DNA of 64,000 nt. Origin: Paralithodes platypus (Eukaryota > Arthropoda > Malacostraca > Decapoda > Lithodidae). This document shows positions 47,280 through 59,963 of the stretch, piece by piece. The stretch is from assembly GCA_032716605.1 (NCBI GenBank), contig CM064560.1, positions 14,879,297 to 14,943,296 on the forward strand, given 5' to 3'. The first letter of the stretch is position 1. Each line of letters begins with the position of its first letter. Both the position numbers and the translations under genes were made by a program. The notes beneath the pieces were generated by a model. It did not search any database and was not told the origin of the DNA. It saw only the letters and a list, made by a program, of their open reading frames with translations.

Positions 47280-48072
47280 GTATCGTATAAATACGATAGA
47301 ATATGACTCTTTTGTGATCTTGTATGTCTCTGTGACGTCACGATCTCTCCTACAGCACGACGTAGGACGAGTAGATCGTATATTATAAGATTGTAAATAA
47401 GTTAAGTTATAAAAGGCCTAATATGCTATTAAGCAATATTGCCATGGTCTTATGTAGTATATATGAATTTATCGTATATATTAATATAATTTATCGTATA
47501 GAGCAACCTAAATGCGGTACGATAATTTGGGCTCCTGGCGGTTTGCCAAGGCAGCAAGGTGTGCTTTTGAGGTACGCCAGAGCCTTCACGAACACCAACC
47601 AGTTAACATCTAATTTTCCGCCCTCAGTTGATCGTGCTTTTGTGCCTCTAATCACAATACACATACAGCAATACACACAGCTACACCATCACGACGCTCT
47701 CATCGACATCATGACTGACTGATAGATAAGCATATTATTCATGTCCATTCCCATGTAATCATTTATTCTTTCTTTAACTTGACTCGTGTCTTGGGACCGG
47801 AAGTCTCGTTCCCCATTGTCCACCGCCATATTGGGTAAAACGTTCTCCCTTGCCTCATTGCCACGTGGAACTATTGGTGAGTTAATTCCTGGCTAATATT
47901 AACCCTTATAACCTTACCCTATAATTATATACATTTATTATGTGAGACCTTTGGATATAAATTAGCTTGTTTCAGATTGAATTCAATTTAGATATAGAGT
48001 ATTCATTTAGATTGATTTTATTTGATTCATTATAGCTTAGTAATATTTAACTTCCATTGATAGTTTACCACA
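47280..48072 (+). repeat. BEL/Pao 3' LTR
   Basis: Matches the 5' LTR except for about four positions seen by eye: the first base, C/A in TGACGTC(C/A)CGATC near 47341, an extra G in GGGACCGGAAG near 47799, and one T fewer in the final TTTACCACA. The satellite resumes at 48073 with CTATTCCTGCC. Confidence 0.93.
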
Positions 48073-49172
48073 CTATTCCTGCCATTATTACAAGATAAGA
48101 GTGAACCCAAACTACTTGATACTGTCACTGGAAGCTCCTCCACATACTACTCCTTCCTTTATTACAAGATAAGAGTGAACCCAAACTACTTGATACTGTC
48201 ACTGGAAGCTCCTCCACATACTACTCCTTCCTTTATTACAAGATAAGAGTGAACCCAAACTGCTTGAGACTGTCACTGGAAGCTCCTCCACATACTACTC
48301 CTTCCTTTATTACAAGATAAGAGTGAACCCGAACTGCTTGAGACTGTCACTAGAAGCTCCTCCACATACTACTCCTACCTTTATTACAAGATAAGAGTGA
48401 ACCCAAACTGCTTGAGACTGTCACTGGAAGCTCCTCCACATACTACTCCTCCCTGTATTACAAGATAAGAGTGAACCCAAACTACTTGACACTGTCACTG
48501 GAAGCTCCTCCACATACTACTCCTTCCTTTATTACAAGATAAGAGTGAACCCAAACTACTTGACACTGTCACTGGAAGCTCCTCCACATACTACTCCTTC
48601 CTTTATTACAAGATAAGAGTGAACCCAAACTGCTTGAGACTGTCACTGGAAGCTCCTCCACATACTACTCCTCCTTTATTACAAGATAAGAGTGAACCCA
48701 AACTGCTTGAGACTGTCACTGGAAGCTCCTCCACATACTACTCCTACCCTTATTACAAGATAAGAGTGAACCCAAACTACTTGAGACTGTCACTGGAAGC
48801 TCCTCCACATACTACTCCTTCCTTTATTACAAGATAAGAGTGAACCCAAACTACTTGAGACTGTCACTGGAAGCTCCTCCACATACTACTCCTTCCTTTA
48901 TTACAAGATAAGAGTGAACCCAAACTACTTGAGACTGTCACTGGAAGCTCCTCCACATACTACTCCACCTTTATTACAAGATAAGAGTGAACCCAACTGA
49001 TTGAGACTGTCACTGGAAGCTCCTCCACATACGACTCCTGCCTTTATTACAAGATAAGAGTGAACCCAAACTACTTGAGACTGTCACTGTAAGCTCCTCC
49101 ACATACTACTCCTACCTTTATTACAAGATAAGAGTGAACCCAAACTGCTTGAGACTGTCACTGGAAGCTCCT
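48073..49172 (+). repeat. 74-bp satellite array, block 7
   Basis: About 15 monomers between the BEL element and LINE copy F. It has the rare variants TTGATACTG, TTGACACTG and CATACGACTCC; the last also precedes copy G, linking F and G as duplicates. Confidence 0.97.
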
Positions 49173-51083
49173 TCAAAACTGCCTGCTTGCTAAAAAATTT
49201 GCTAATGATAGATTAAAATCCTCACAAAATGACGAAGAACGGCTGAAATTTGTAGAGCTACGACGCAAAGCCAAAAAGTTAATTAAGCAAAGTAAAAAGA
49301 CCTTAGAGTTACATATTGCGAATCAAAGTAAAACAAACCCGAAAGAATTCTATAGTTATATCAGAAAGAAAAAAGTCGTTACTTCAACTGTTGGACCGTT
49401 AGTCGATGAAAATGGAGAATACACCAAAGACGAAGAACAAATGAGTAATGCCCTCAATACCTTCTTTGCATCAGTTTTTACAACAGAAGACCTCAGTGAT
49501 ATCCCTACACCATCGCCGATTCAGATTGATAATTCAGATGTTCTAAGCAATATCACCGTTACAGAGAGAGAAGTATTGAATTGTTTAGATAAACTCAAGG
49601 TAAATAAACGCCTGGACCTGATACAATCTCGCCTAGAGTTCTAAAGGAAGCTAAGGATGAGCTCTCTAAACCACTGACATTACTATTCAATAAATCCTTG
49701 CAGTCTGGAACTATGCCCGATCAGTGGAAGCTAGCCAACGTAACACCGATATTCAAAAAAGGCAGCAAATCCCTACCCAGTAACTATCGTCCAATTAGCT
49801 TAACCTCAGTTGTATGTAAAATGCTAGAAACGGTCATACGAGACAGACTCGTAAATCACTTAGAGGAAAATAACATACTTAAAGATACTCAACACGGCTT
49901 TCGTAAAAAACGTTCCTGTTTAACAAACCTCTTAGACTTCTTCCACGATATCCTCAACCTCTACGATGAGAGTAAAGCTGTAGATATTATATACCTTGAT
50001 TTTCAAAAGGCCTTTGACAAAGTTCCCCACAAACGTTTACTGCTAAAACTAAAAGCGCATGGAATACAAGACGGTGTGTTGAAATGGATAGAAAATTGGC
50101 TCAGCGACAGAAAGCAAAGAGTAGTCATAAACGGTAAGGCATCAAAATGGACCAATGTAAGTAGCGGGGTACCCCAGGGATCGGTACTAGGACCAATTCT
50201 CTTTCTAATTTACATCAACGACATAGATGAGGGTCTCACCTGTACAATCTCAAAATTTGCTGACGATACAAAAATTGCAAATAGCGTACTCTCAAAAGAA
50301 CAAGTTGACGATATGCAACACAATCTAGATAAATTGTCATGTTGGGCCCAAATTTGGCAAATGAGTTTCAATGCGGATAAATGTAAAGTACTACATATTG
50401 GATACCTAAATGAGAAAGCAAACTATTCGATGAATGGCACTCAGCTTAAGAATGTAAACAGAGAAACCGATCTGGGAGTAACAATATCGAGTAACCTAAA
50501 ACCGAGTCAACAATGTTCAGAAGTTGTTAAGAAGGCAAACAAAATAATTGGCTTTATAGGCAGGTCATTTGAGCATAAATCCAAAGAAGTTATCCTAACC
50601 CTTTACAATTCATTAGTCCGCCCTCTTCTGGAATACTGCGTTCAATCCTGGTGCCCTTATTACCAAAAAGATATAAACAAGCTAGAACGAGTTCAACGTA
50701 GAGTTACCAAAATGATACCTAGCCTAAAGAACAAACCATACGAAGAGCGTCTTAGAGAATTAAATCTATTTCCTTTAACCCAGCGCAGATTAAGAGGTGA
50801 CTTAATTCAAGTGTTCAAAATCATCAAAGGCATCGACAATATGAACTGTAGTAAGTACTTCACTATCGACCAATCTAATTACACGCGGGGAAACGGTTGC
50901 AAAATTATTGGTAAATCTTTTAACTCACACGAATCTAAGAATTTCTTCTTCAATCGAGTTGTCAACTTGTGGAATGGGCTTCCCCGAAACGTTATAGACT
51001 GCATCACCGTTGATTCATTTAAACTCCGCCTAGACAAATATCTCGCATCAAACCCGCGACTGACTGCGTTTGTAAATGAATAA
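49173..51083 (+). pseudogene. CR1 ORF2, RT part
   Basis: Pre-RT linker and RT without the endonuclease. One base is missing near 49608 (KVNKRLDLIQS in place of KVNKTPGPD). From 49698 the frame is open for 461 residues to the natural end LTAFVNE, including NYRPISLTS, HGFRKKRSCLTNL, DFQKAFDKVPH, SSGVPQGSVLGP and FADDTKI (50256-50276). This is the longest undamaged run of the RT core through the true C-terminus in the window. Confidence 0.9.
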
Positions 51084-51305
51084 CTTTATTTTATCCCCCC
51101 CTCAGTTACTAACCCATCTGTCCCCTACTAACTTCCTAATCCTGCCACGGACATTAGTTCCAGGGCAGTAATTCCCTTTCCAATGTTCCCTTACCCACTC
51201 TAAACCACTGTTTGGACACTTGATCCTCAGTGTTTTGGAGGACAAGCAACCTAGAAGGGTCACTAGATCTGTTGTTGCTTGATTTCCTTTGTACTCCTTT
51301 GTACT
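49173..51305 (+). mobile_element. CR1-clade LINE copy F (5'-truncated)
   Basis: Begins within ORF2 just upstream of RT (TCAAAACTGCCTGCTTGC) directly after satellite GGAAGCTCCT. It ends with two tail repeats (CCTTTGTACT twice) before satellite resumes as CTCCTCCACATAC. CTCCT at both borders is a candidate 5-bp target duplication. Copy G has the same 5' junction, so F and G derive from one insertion. Confidence 0.93.
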
Positions 51306-54300
51306 CCTCCACATACTACTTCTACCTTTATTACAAGATAAGAGTGAACCCAAACTACTTGAGACTGTCACTGGCAGCTCCTCCACATACTACCCCCTCC
51401 TTTATTACAAGATAAGAGTGAACCCAAACTGCTTGAGACTTTCACTGGAAGCTCCTACACATACTACTCCTTCCTTTATTACAAGAAAAGAGTGAACCCA
51501 AACTACTTGAGACTGTCACTGGAAGCTCCTCCACATACTACTCCCTCCTTTATTACAAGATAAGAGTGAACCCAAACTGCTTGAGACTGTCACTGGAAGC
51601 TCCTCCACATACTACTCCACCTTTATTACAAGATAAGAGTGAACCCAAACTACTTGAGACTGTCACTGGAAGCTCCTCCACATACTACTCCTCCCTGTAT
51701 TACAAGATAAGAGTGAACCCAAACTGCTTGAGACTGTCACTGGAAGCTCCTCCACATACTACTCCTTCCTGTATTACAAGATAAGAGTGAACCCAAACTG
51801 CTTGAGACTGTCACTGGAAGCTCCTCCACATACTACTCCTACCTTTATTACAATATAAGAGTGAACCCAAACTACTTGAGACTGTCACTGGAAGCTCCTC
51901 CACATACTACTCCTACCTTTATTACAAGATAAGAGTGAACCCAAACTACTTGAGACTGTCACTGGAAGCTCCTCCACATACTACTCTTCCCTTTATTACA
52001 AGATAAGAGTGAACCCAAACTACTTGAGACTGTCACTTGAAGCTCCTCCACATACTACTCCACCTTTATTACAAGATAAGAGTGAACCCAAACTACTTGA
52101 GACTGTCACTGGAAGCTCCTCCACATATTACTCCCCCCTGTATTACAAGATAAGAGTGAACCCAAACTACTTGAGACTGTCACTGGAAGCTCCTCCACAT
52201 ACTACTCCTACCTTTATTACAAGATAAGAGTGAACCCAAACTACTTGAGACTGTCACTTGAAGCTCCTCCACATACTACCCCTTCCTTTATTACAAGATA
52301 AGAGTGAACCCAAACTACTTGAGACTGTCACTGGAAGCTCCTCCACATACTACTCCTCCCTGTATTACAAGATAAGAGTGAACCCAAACTACTTGAGACT
52401 GTCACTGGAAGCTACTCCACATACTATTCTTACCTTTATTACAAGATAAGAGTGAACCCAAACTGCTTGAGACTGTCACTGGAAGTTCCTCCACATACTA
52501 TTCCATTCTTTATTACAAGATAAGAGTGAACCCAAACTACTTGAGACTGTCACTGGAAGCTTCTCCACATACTACTCCTTCCTTTATTACAAGATAAGAG
52601 TGAACCCAAACTACTTGAGACTGTCACTGGAAGCTCCTCCACATACTACTCCTACCTTTATTACAAGATAAGAGTGAACCCAAACTACTTGAGACTGTCA
52701 CTGGAAGCTCCTCCACATACTACTCCTCCATTATTACAAGATAAGAGTGAGCCTAAACTTCTTGAGACTGTCACGGGAAGCTCCTCCACATACTACTCCT
52801 TCCTTTATCACAAGATAAGAGTGAACCCAAACTACTTGAGACTGTCACTGGAAGCTCCTCCACATACTACTCCTACCATTATTACAAGATAAGAGTGAAC
52901 CCAAACTACTTGAGACTGTCACTTGAAGCTCCTCCCCATACTACTCCACCTTTATTACAAGATAAGAGTGAACCCAAACTACTTGAGACTGTCACTGGAA
53001 GCTCCTCCACATATTACTCCCCCCTTTATTACAAGATAAGAGTGAACCCAAACTACTTGAGACTGTCACTGGAAGCTCCTCCACATATCTTCCTACCTTT
53101 ATTACAAGATAAGAGTGAACCCAAACTACTTGAGACTGTCACTGGAAGCTCCTCCACATACTACTCCTTCCTTTATTACAAGATAAGAGTGAACCCAAAC
53201 TACTTGAGACTGTCACTGGAAGCTCCTCCACATACTACTCCTCCCTGTATTACAAGATAAGAGTGAACCCAAACAACTACTTGAGATTGTCACTGGAAGC
53301 TACTCCACATACTATTCTTACCTTTATTACAAGATAAGAGTGAACCCAAACTGCTTGAGACTGTCACTGGAAGCTCCTCCACATACTACTCCTTCCTTTA
53401 TTACAAGATAAGAGTGAACCCCAACTACTTGAGACTGTCACTGGAAGCTCCTCCACATACTACTCACCCCCCTTTATTACAAGATAAGAGTGAACCCAAA
53501 CTACTTGAGACTGTCACTGGAAGCTCCTCCACATACTACTCCTTCCTTTATTACAAGATAAGAGTGAACCCAAACTACTTGAGACTGTCACTGGAAGCTC
53601 CTCCACATACTACTCCTCCATTATTACAAGATAAGAGTGAGCCTAAACTGCTTGAGACTGTCACTGGAAGCTCCTCCACATACTACTCCTTCCTTTATTA
53701 CAAGCTAAGAGTGAACCCAAACTGCTTGAGACTGTCACTGGAAGCTCCTCCACATACTACTCCGGCCTTTATTCCAAGATAAGAGTGAACCCAAACTACT
53801 TGAGACTGTCACTGGAAGTTCCTCCACATACTATTCCTTCCTTTATTACAAGATAAGAGTGAACCCAAACTGCTTGAGACTGTCACTGGAAGCTCCTCCA
53901 CATACTACTCCTGCCTTTATTACAAGATAAGAGTGAACCCAAACTGCTTGAGACTGTCACTGGAAGCTCCTCCACATACTACTCCTGCCTTTATTACAAG
54001 ATAAGAGTGAACCCAAACTACTTGAGACTGTCACTGGAAGCTCCTCCACATACTACTCCCTCCTTTATTACAAGATAAGAGTGAACCCAAACTACTTGAG
54101 ACTGTCACTGGAAGCTCCTCCACATACTACTCCTGCCTTTATTACAAGATAAGAGTGAACCCAAACTGCTTGAGACTGTCACTGGAAGCTCCTCCACATA
54201 CTACTCCTTCCTTTATTACAAGATAAGAGTGAACCCAAACTACTTGAGACTGTCACTGGAAGCTCCTCCACATACTACTCCTTCCTTTATTACAAGATAA

Positions 54301-55670
54301 GAGTGAACCCAAACTACTTGAGACAGTCACTGGAAGCTCCTCCACATACTACTCCACCTTTATTACAAGATAAGAGTGAACCCAAACTGCTTGAGACTGT
54401 CACTGGAAGCTCCTCCACATACTACTTCTTCCTTTATTACAAGATAAGAGTGAACCCAAACTGCTTGAGACTGTCACTGGAAGCTCCTCCACATACTACT
54501 CCTTCCTTTATTACAAGATAAGAGTGAACCCAAACTACTTGAGACTGTCACTGGAAGCTCCTCCACATACTACTCCTTCCTTTATTACAAGATAAGAGTG
54601 AACCCAAACTACTTGAGACTGTCACTGGAAGCTCCTCCACATACTACTCCTGCCTTTATTACAAGATAAGAGTGAACCCAAACTACTTGAGACTGTCACT
54701 GGAAGCTCCTCCACATACTACTCCTTCCTTTATTACAAGATAAGAGTGAACCTAAACTACTTGAGACTGTCACTGGAAGCTCCTCCACATACTACTCCTT
54801 TCTTTATTACAAGAACAGAGTGAACCCAAACTACTTGAGACTGTCACTGGAAGCTCCTCCACATACTACTCCTTCCTTTATTACAAGATAAGAGTGAACC
54901 CAAACTGCTTGAGACTGTCACTGGAAGCTCCTCCACATACTACTCCTCCCTGTATTACAAGATAAGAGTGAACCCAAACTACTTGAGACAGTCACTGGAA
55001 GCTCCTCCACATACTACTCCTGCCTTTATTACAAGATAAGAGTGAACCCAAACTACTTGACACTGTCACTGGAAGCTCCTCCACATACTACTCCTGCCTT
55101 TATTACAAGATAAGAGTGAACCCAAACTGCTTGAGACTGTCACTGGAAGCTCCTCCACATACTACTCCTCCTTTATTACAAGATAAGAGTGAACCCAAAC
55201 TACTTGAGACTGTCACTGGAAGCTCCTCCACATACTACTCCTACCTTTATTACAAGATAAGAGTGAACCCAAACTACTTGAGACTGTCACTGGAAGCTCC
55301 TCCACATACTACTCCTTCCTTTATTACAAGATAAGCGTGAACCCAAACTACTTGAGACTGTCACTGGAAGCTCCTCCACATACTACTCCTTCCTTTATTA
55401 CAAGATAAGAGTGAACCCAAACTACTTGAGACTGTCACTGGAAGCTCCTCCACATACTACTCCACCTTTATTACAAGATAAGAGTGAACCCCAACTGCTT
55501 GAGACTGTCACTGGAAGCTCCTCCACATACGACTCCTGCCTTTATTACAAGATAAGAGTGAACCCAAACTACTTGAGACTGTCACTGTAAGCTCCTCCAC
55601 ATACTACTCCTACCTTTATTACAAGATAAGAGTGAACCCAAACTGCTTGAGACTGTCACTGGAAGCTCCT
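51306..55670 (+). repeat. 74-bp satellite array, block 8 (contains the empty LINE site)
   Basis: The longest uninterrupted satellite block, about 59 monomers. At 51372-51500 it has the GGCAGCTCC, ACCCCCTCC and GAGACTTTC units that precede LINE copies A-D, immediately followed by the ACAAGAAAAGAG unit that follows them, with no LINE between. Later it repeats the rare unit series of block 5. It ends with the CATACGACTCC variant before copy G. Confidence 0.97.
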
Positions 55671-57573
55671 TCAAAACTGCCTGCTTGCTAAAAAATTTGC
55701 TAATGATAGATTAAAATCCTCACAAAATGACGAAGAACGGCTGAAATTTGTAGAGCTACGACGCAAAGCCAAAAGTTAATTAAGCAAAGTAAAAAGACCT
55801 TAGAGTTACATATTGCGAATCAAAGTAAAACAAACCCGAAAGAATTCTATAGTTATATCAGAAAGAAAAAAGTTGTTACTTCAACTGTTGGACCGTTAGT
55901 CGATGAAAATGGAGAATACACCAAAGACGAAGAACAAATGAGTAATGCCCTCAATACCTTCTTTGTATCAGTTTTTACAACAGAAGACCTCAGTGATATC
56001 CCTACACCATCGCCGATTCAGATTGATAATTCAGATGTTCTAAGCAATATCACCGTTACAGAGAGAGAAGTATTGAATTGTTTAGATAAACTCAAGGTAA
56101 ATAAAACGCCTGGACCTGATACAATCTCGCCTAGAGTTCTAAAGGAAGCTAAGGATGAGCTCTCTAAACCACTGACATTACTATTCAATAAATCCTTGCA
56201 GTCTGGAACTATGCCCGATCAGTGGAAGCTAGCCAACGTAACACCGATATTCAAAAAAGGCAGCAAATCCCTACCCAGTAACTATCGTCCAATTAGCTTA
56301 ACCTCAGTTGTATGTAAAATGCTAGAAACGGTCATACGAGACAGACTCGTAAATCACTTAGAGGAAAATAACATACTTAAAGATACTCAACACGGCTTTC
56401 GTAAAAAACGTTCCTGTTTAACAAACCTCTTAGACTTCTTCCACGATATCCTCAACCTCTACGATGAGAGTAAAGCTGTAGATATTATATACCTTGATTT
56501 TCAAAAGGCCTTTGACAAAGTTCCCCACAAACGTTTACTGCTAAAACTAAAAGCGCATGGAATACAAGACGGTGTGTTGAAATGGATAGAAAATTGGCTC
56601 AGCGACAGAAAGCAAAGAGTAGTCATAAACGGTAAGGCATCAAAATGGACCAATGTAAGTAGCGGGGTACCCCAGGGATCGGTACTAGGACCAATTCTCT
56701 TTCTAATTTACATCAACGACATAGATGAGGGTCTCACCTGTACAATCTCAAAATTTGCTGACGATACAAAAATTGCAAATAGCGTACTCTCAAAAGAACA
56801 AGTTGACGATATGCAACACAATCTAGATAAATTGTCATGTTGGGCCCAAATTTGGCAAATGAGTTTCAATGCGGATAAATGTAAAGTACTACATATCGGA
56901 TACCTAAATGAGAAAGCAAACTATTCGATGAATGGCACTCAGCTTAAGAATGTAAACAGAGAAACCGATCTGGGAGTAACAATATCGAGTAACCTAAAAC
57001 CGAGTCAACAATGTTCAGAAGTTGTTAAGAAGGCAAACAAAATAATTGGCTTTATAGGCAGGTCATTTGAGCATAAATCCAAAGAAGTTATCCTAACCCT
57101 TTACAATTCATTAGTCCGCCCTCTTCTGGAATACTGCGTTCAATCCTGGTGCCCTTATTACCAAAAAGATATAAACAAGCTAGAACGAGTTCAACGTAGA
57201 GTTACCAAAATGATACCTAGCCTAAAGAACAAACCATACGAAGAGCGTCTTAGAGAATTAAATCTATTTCCTTTAACCCAGCGCAGATTAAGAGGTGACT
57301 TAATTCAAGTGTTCAAAATCATCAAAGGCATCGACAATATGAACTGTAGTAAGTACTTCACTATCGACCAATCTAATTACACGCGGGGAAACGGTTGCAA
57401 AATTATTGGTAAATCTTTTAACTCACACGAATCTAAGAATTTCTTCTTCAATCGAGTTGTCACTTTGTGGAATGGGCTTCCCCGAAACGTTATAGACTGC
57501 ATCACCGTTGATTCATTTAACTCCGCCTAGACAAATATCTCGCATCAAACCCGCGACTGACTGCGTTTGTAAA
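55671..57573 (+). pseudogene. CR1 ORF2, RT part
   Basis: One base is lost near 55772 in the pre-RT linker. From ATG 55938 the frame is open for 530 residues, the longest CR1 frame here, with RT catalytic residues Asp187 (YLDFQKAFD) and Asp275/Asp276 (FADD) counted from that ATG. A lost A near 57520 truncates the protein to end DSFNSA instead of continuing to LTAFVNE. The endonuclease is absent because of 5' truncation, so the copy cannot be autonomous. Confidence 0.9.
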
Positions 57574-57800
57574 TGATAACTTTATTTTATCCCCCCCTCA
57601 GTTACTAACCATCTGTCCCCTACTAACTTCCTAATCCTGCCACGGATATTAGTTCCAGGGCAGTAATTCCCTTTCCAATGTTCCCTTACCCACTCTAAAC
57701 CACTGTTTGGACACTTGATCCTCAGTGTTTTGGAGGACAAGCAACCTAGAAGGGTCACTAGATCTGTTGTTGCTTGATTTCCTTTGTACTCCTTTGTACT
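55671..57800 (+). mobile_element. CR1-clade LINE copy G (5'-truncated)
   Basis: Same 5' junction (GGAAGCTCCT joined to TCAAAACTGCC) and same doubled 3' tail as copy F, about 6.5 kb downstream of it. About 2.1 kb of ORF2 and 3' UTR. Confidence 0.93.
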
Positions 57801-59963
57801 CCTCCACATACTACTCCTACCCTTATTACAAGATAAGAGTGAACCCAAACTACTTGAGACTGTCACTGGAAGCTCCTCCACATACTACCCCCTTCTTTAT
57901 TACAAGATAAGAGTGAACCCAAACTGCTTGAGACTGTCACTGGAAGGTCCTCCACATACTACTCCTTCCTTTATTACAAGATAAGAGTGAACCCAAACTA
58001 CTTGAGACTGTCACTGGAAGCTCCTCCACATACTACTCCTTCCTTTATTACAAGATAAGAGTGAACCCAAACTGCTTGAGACTGTCACTGGAAGCTCCTC
58101 CACATACTACTCCACCTTTATTACAAGATAAGAGTGAACCCAAACTACTTGAGACGGTCACTGGAAGCTCCTCCACATACTACTCCTACCTGTATTACAA
58201 GATAAGAGTGAACCCAAACTGCTTGAGACTGTCACTGGAAGCTCCTCCACATACTACTCCTTCCTTTATTACAAGATAAGAGTGAACCCAAACTGCTTGA
58301 GACTGTCACTGGAAGCTCCTCCACATACTACTCCTTCCTTTATTACAAGATAAGAGTGAACCCAAACTACTTGAGACTGTCACTGGAAGCTCCTCCACAT
58401 ACTACTCCTACCTTTATTACAAGATAAGAGTGAACCCAAACTACTTGAGACTGTCACTGGAAGCTCCTCCACATACTACTCCTTCCTTTATTACAAGATA
58501 AGAGTGAACCCAAACTACTTGAGACTGTCACTGGAAGCTCCTCCACATACTACTCCACCTTTATTACAAGATAAGAGTGAACCCAAACTACTTGAGACTG
58601 TCACTGGAAGCTCCTCCACATATTACTCCCCCCTTTATTACAAGATAAGAGTGAACCCAAACTACTTGAGACTGTCACTGGAAGCTCCTCCACATACTAC
58701 TCCTACCTTTATTACAAGATAAGAGTGAACCCAAAACTGCTTGAGACTGTCACTGGAAGCTCCTCCACATACTACTACTCCTACTCCCCCCTTTATTACA
58801 AGATAAGAGTGAACCCAAACTACTTGAGACAGTCACTGGAAGCTCCTCCACATACTACTCCACCTTTATTACAAGATAAGAGTGAACCCAAACTGCTTGA
58901 GACTGTCACTGGAAGCTCCTCCACATACTATTCCTGCCATTATTACAAGATAAGAGTGAACCCAAACTACTTGATACTGTCACTGGAAGCTCCTCCACAT
59001 ACTACTCCTTCCTTTATTACAAGATAAGAGTGAACCCAAACTACTTGAGACTGTCACTGGAAGCTCCTCCACATACTACTCCTTCCTTTATTACAAGATA
59101 AGAGTGAACCCAAACTACTTGAGACTGTCACTGGAAGCTCCTCCACATACTACTCCTTCCTTTATTACAAGATAAGAGTGAACCCAAACTACTTGAGACT
59201 GTCACTGGAAGCTCCTCCACATACTACTACTCATTTATTACAAGATAAGAGTGAACCCAAACTACTTGAGACTGTCACTGGAAGCTCCTCCACATACTAC
59301 TCCTTCCTTTATTACAAGATAAGAGTGAACCCAAACTGCTTGAGACTGTCACTGGAAGCTCCTCCACATACTACTCCTACCCTTATTACAAGATAAGAGT
59401 GAACCCAAACTACTTGAGACTGTCACTGGAAGCTCCTCCATATACTACTCCTACCTTTATTGCAAGATAAGAGTGAACCCAAACTACTTGAGACTGTCAC
59501 TGGAAGCTCCTCCACATACTACCCCCTTCTTTATTACAAGATAAGAGTGAACCCAAACTGCTTGAGACTGTCACTGGAAGGTCCTCCACATACTACTCCT
59601 TCCTTTATTACAAGAAAAGAGTGAACCCAAACTACTTGAGACTGTCACTGGAAGCTCCTCCACATACTACTCCTTCCTTTATTACAAGATAAGAGTGAAC
59701 CCAAATTACTTGAGACAGTCACTGGAAGCTCCTCCACATACTATTCCTTCCTTTATTACAAGATAAGAGTGAACCCAAACTGCTTGAGACTGTCACTGGA
59801 AGCTCCTCCACATACTATTCCTGCCATTATTACAAGATAAGAGTGAACCCAAACTACTTGAGACTGTCACTGGAAGCTCCTCCACATACTACTCCTTCCT
59901 TTATTACAAGATAAGAGTGAACCCAAACTACTTGAGACTGTCACTGGAAGCTCCTCCACATAC
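57801..59963 (+). repeat. 74-bp satellite array, block 9 and right edge
   Basis: About 29 monomers after copy G. The array stops at CTCCTCCACATAC followed by an A-rich sequence, that is, within the same monomer region where the LINE copies are inserted. Confidence 0.97.

Larger units (their letters stand above)
40761..48072 (+). mobile_element. BEL/Pao-type LTR retrotransposon
   Basis: A 7.3-kb element with two 793-bp LTRs, a primer binding site, a gag-protease-RT-RNase H-integrase coding region in BEL order, a polypurine tract, and no envelope gene. It is inserted in a satellite monomer; a short target duplication including CTAT is visible (left flank ...CATACTAT, right flank CTATTCC...), though exact LTR ends are ambiguous by 1-2 bases. 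The LTRs differ at only about three or four positions by eye, so the insertion is recent. Two single-base frame breaks lie in the coding region. Confidence 0.95.

Noticed and set aside
3949..59396. Many 60-170-codon open frames across the satellite giving repeated NPN-LRLSLEAPPHTTP peptides
   Set aside because: They result from a 74-bp repeat read in three frames (222 bp = 74 codons), start at GTG not ATG, and stop wherever a 74-bp unit restores a stop. Codon-level constraint is not visible; units vary by indels of any size.
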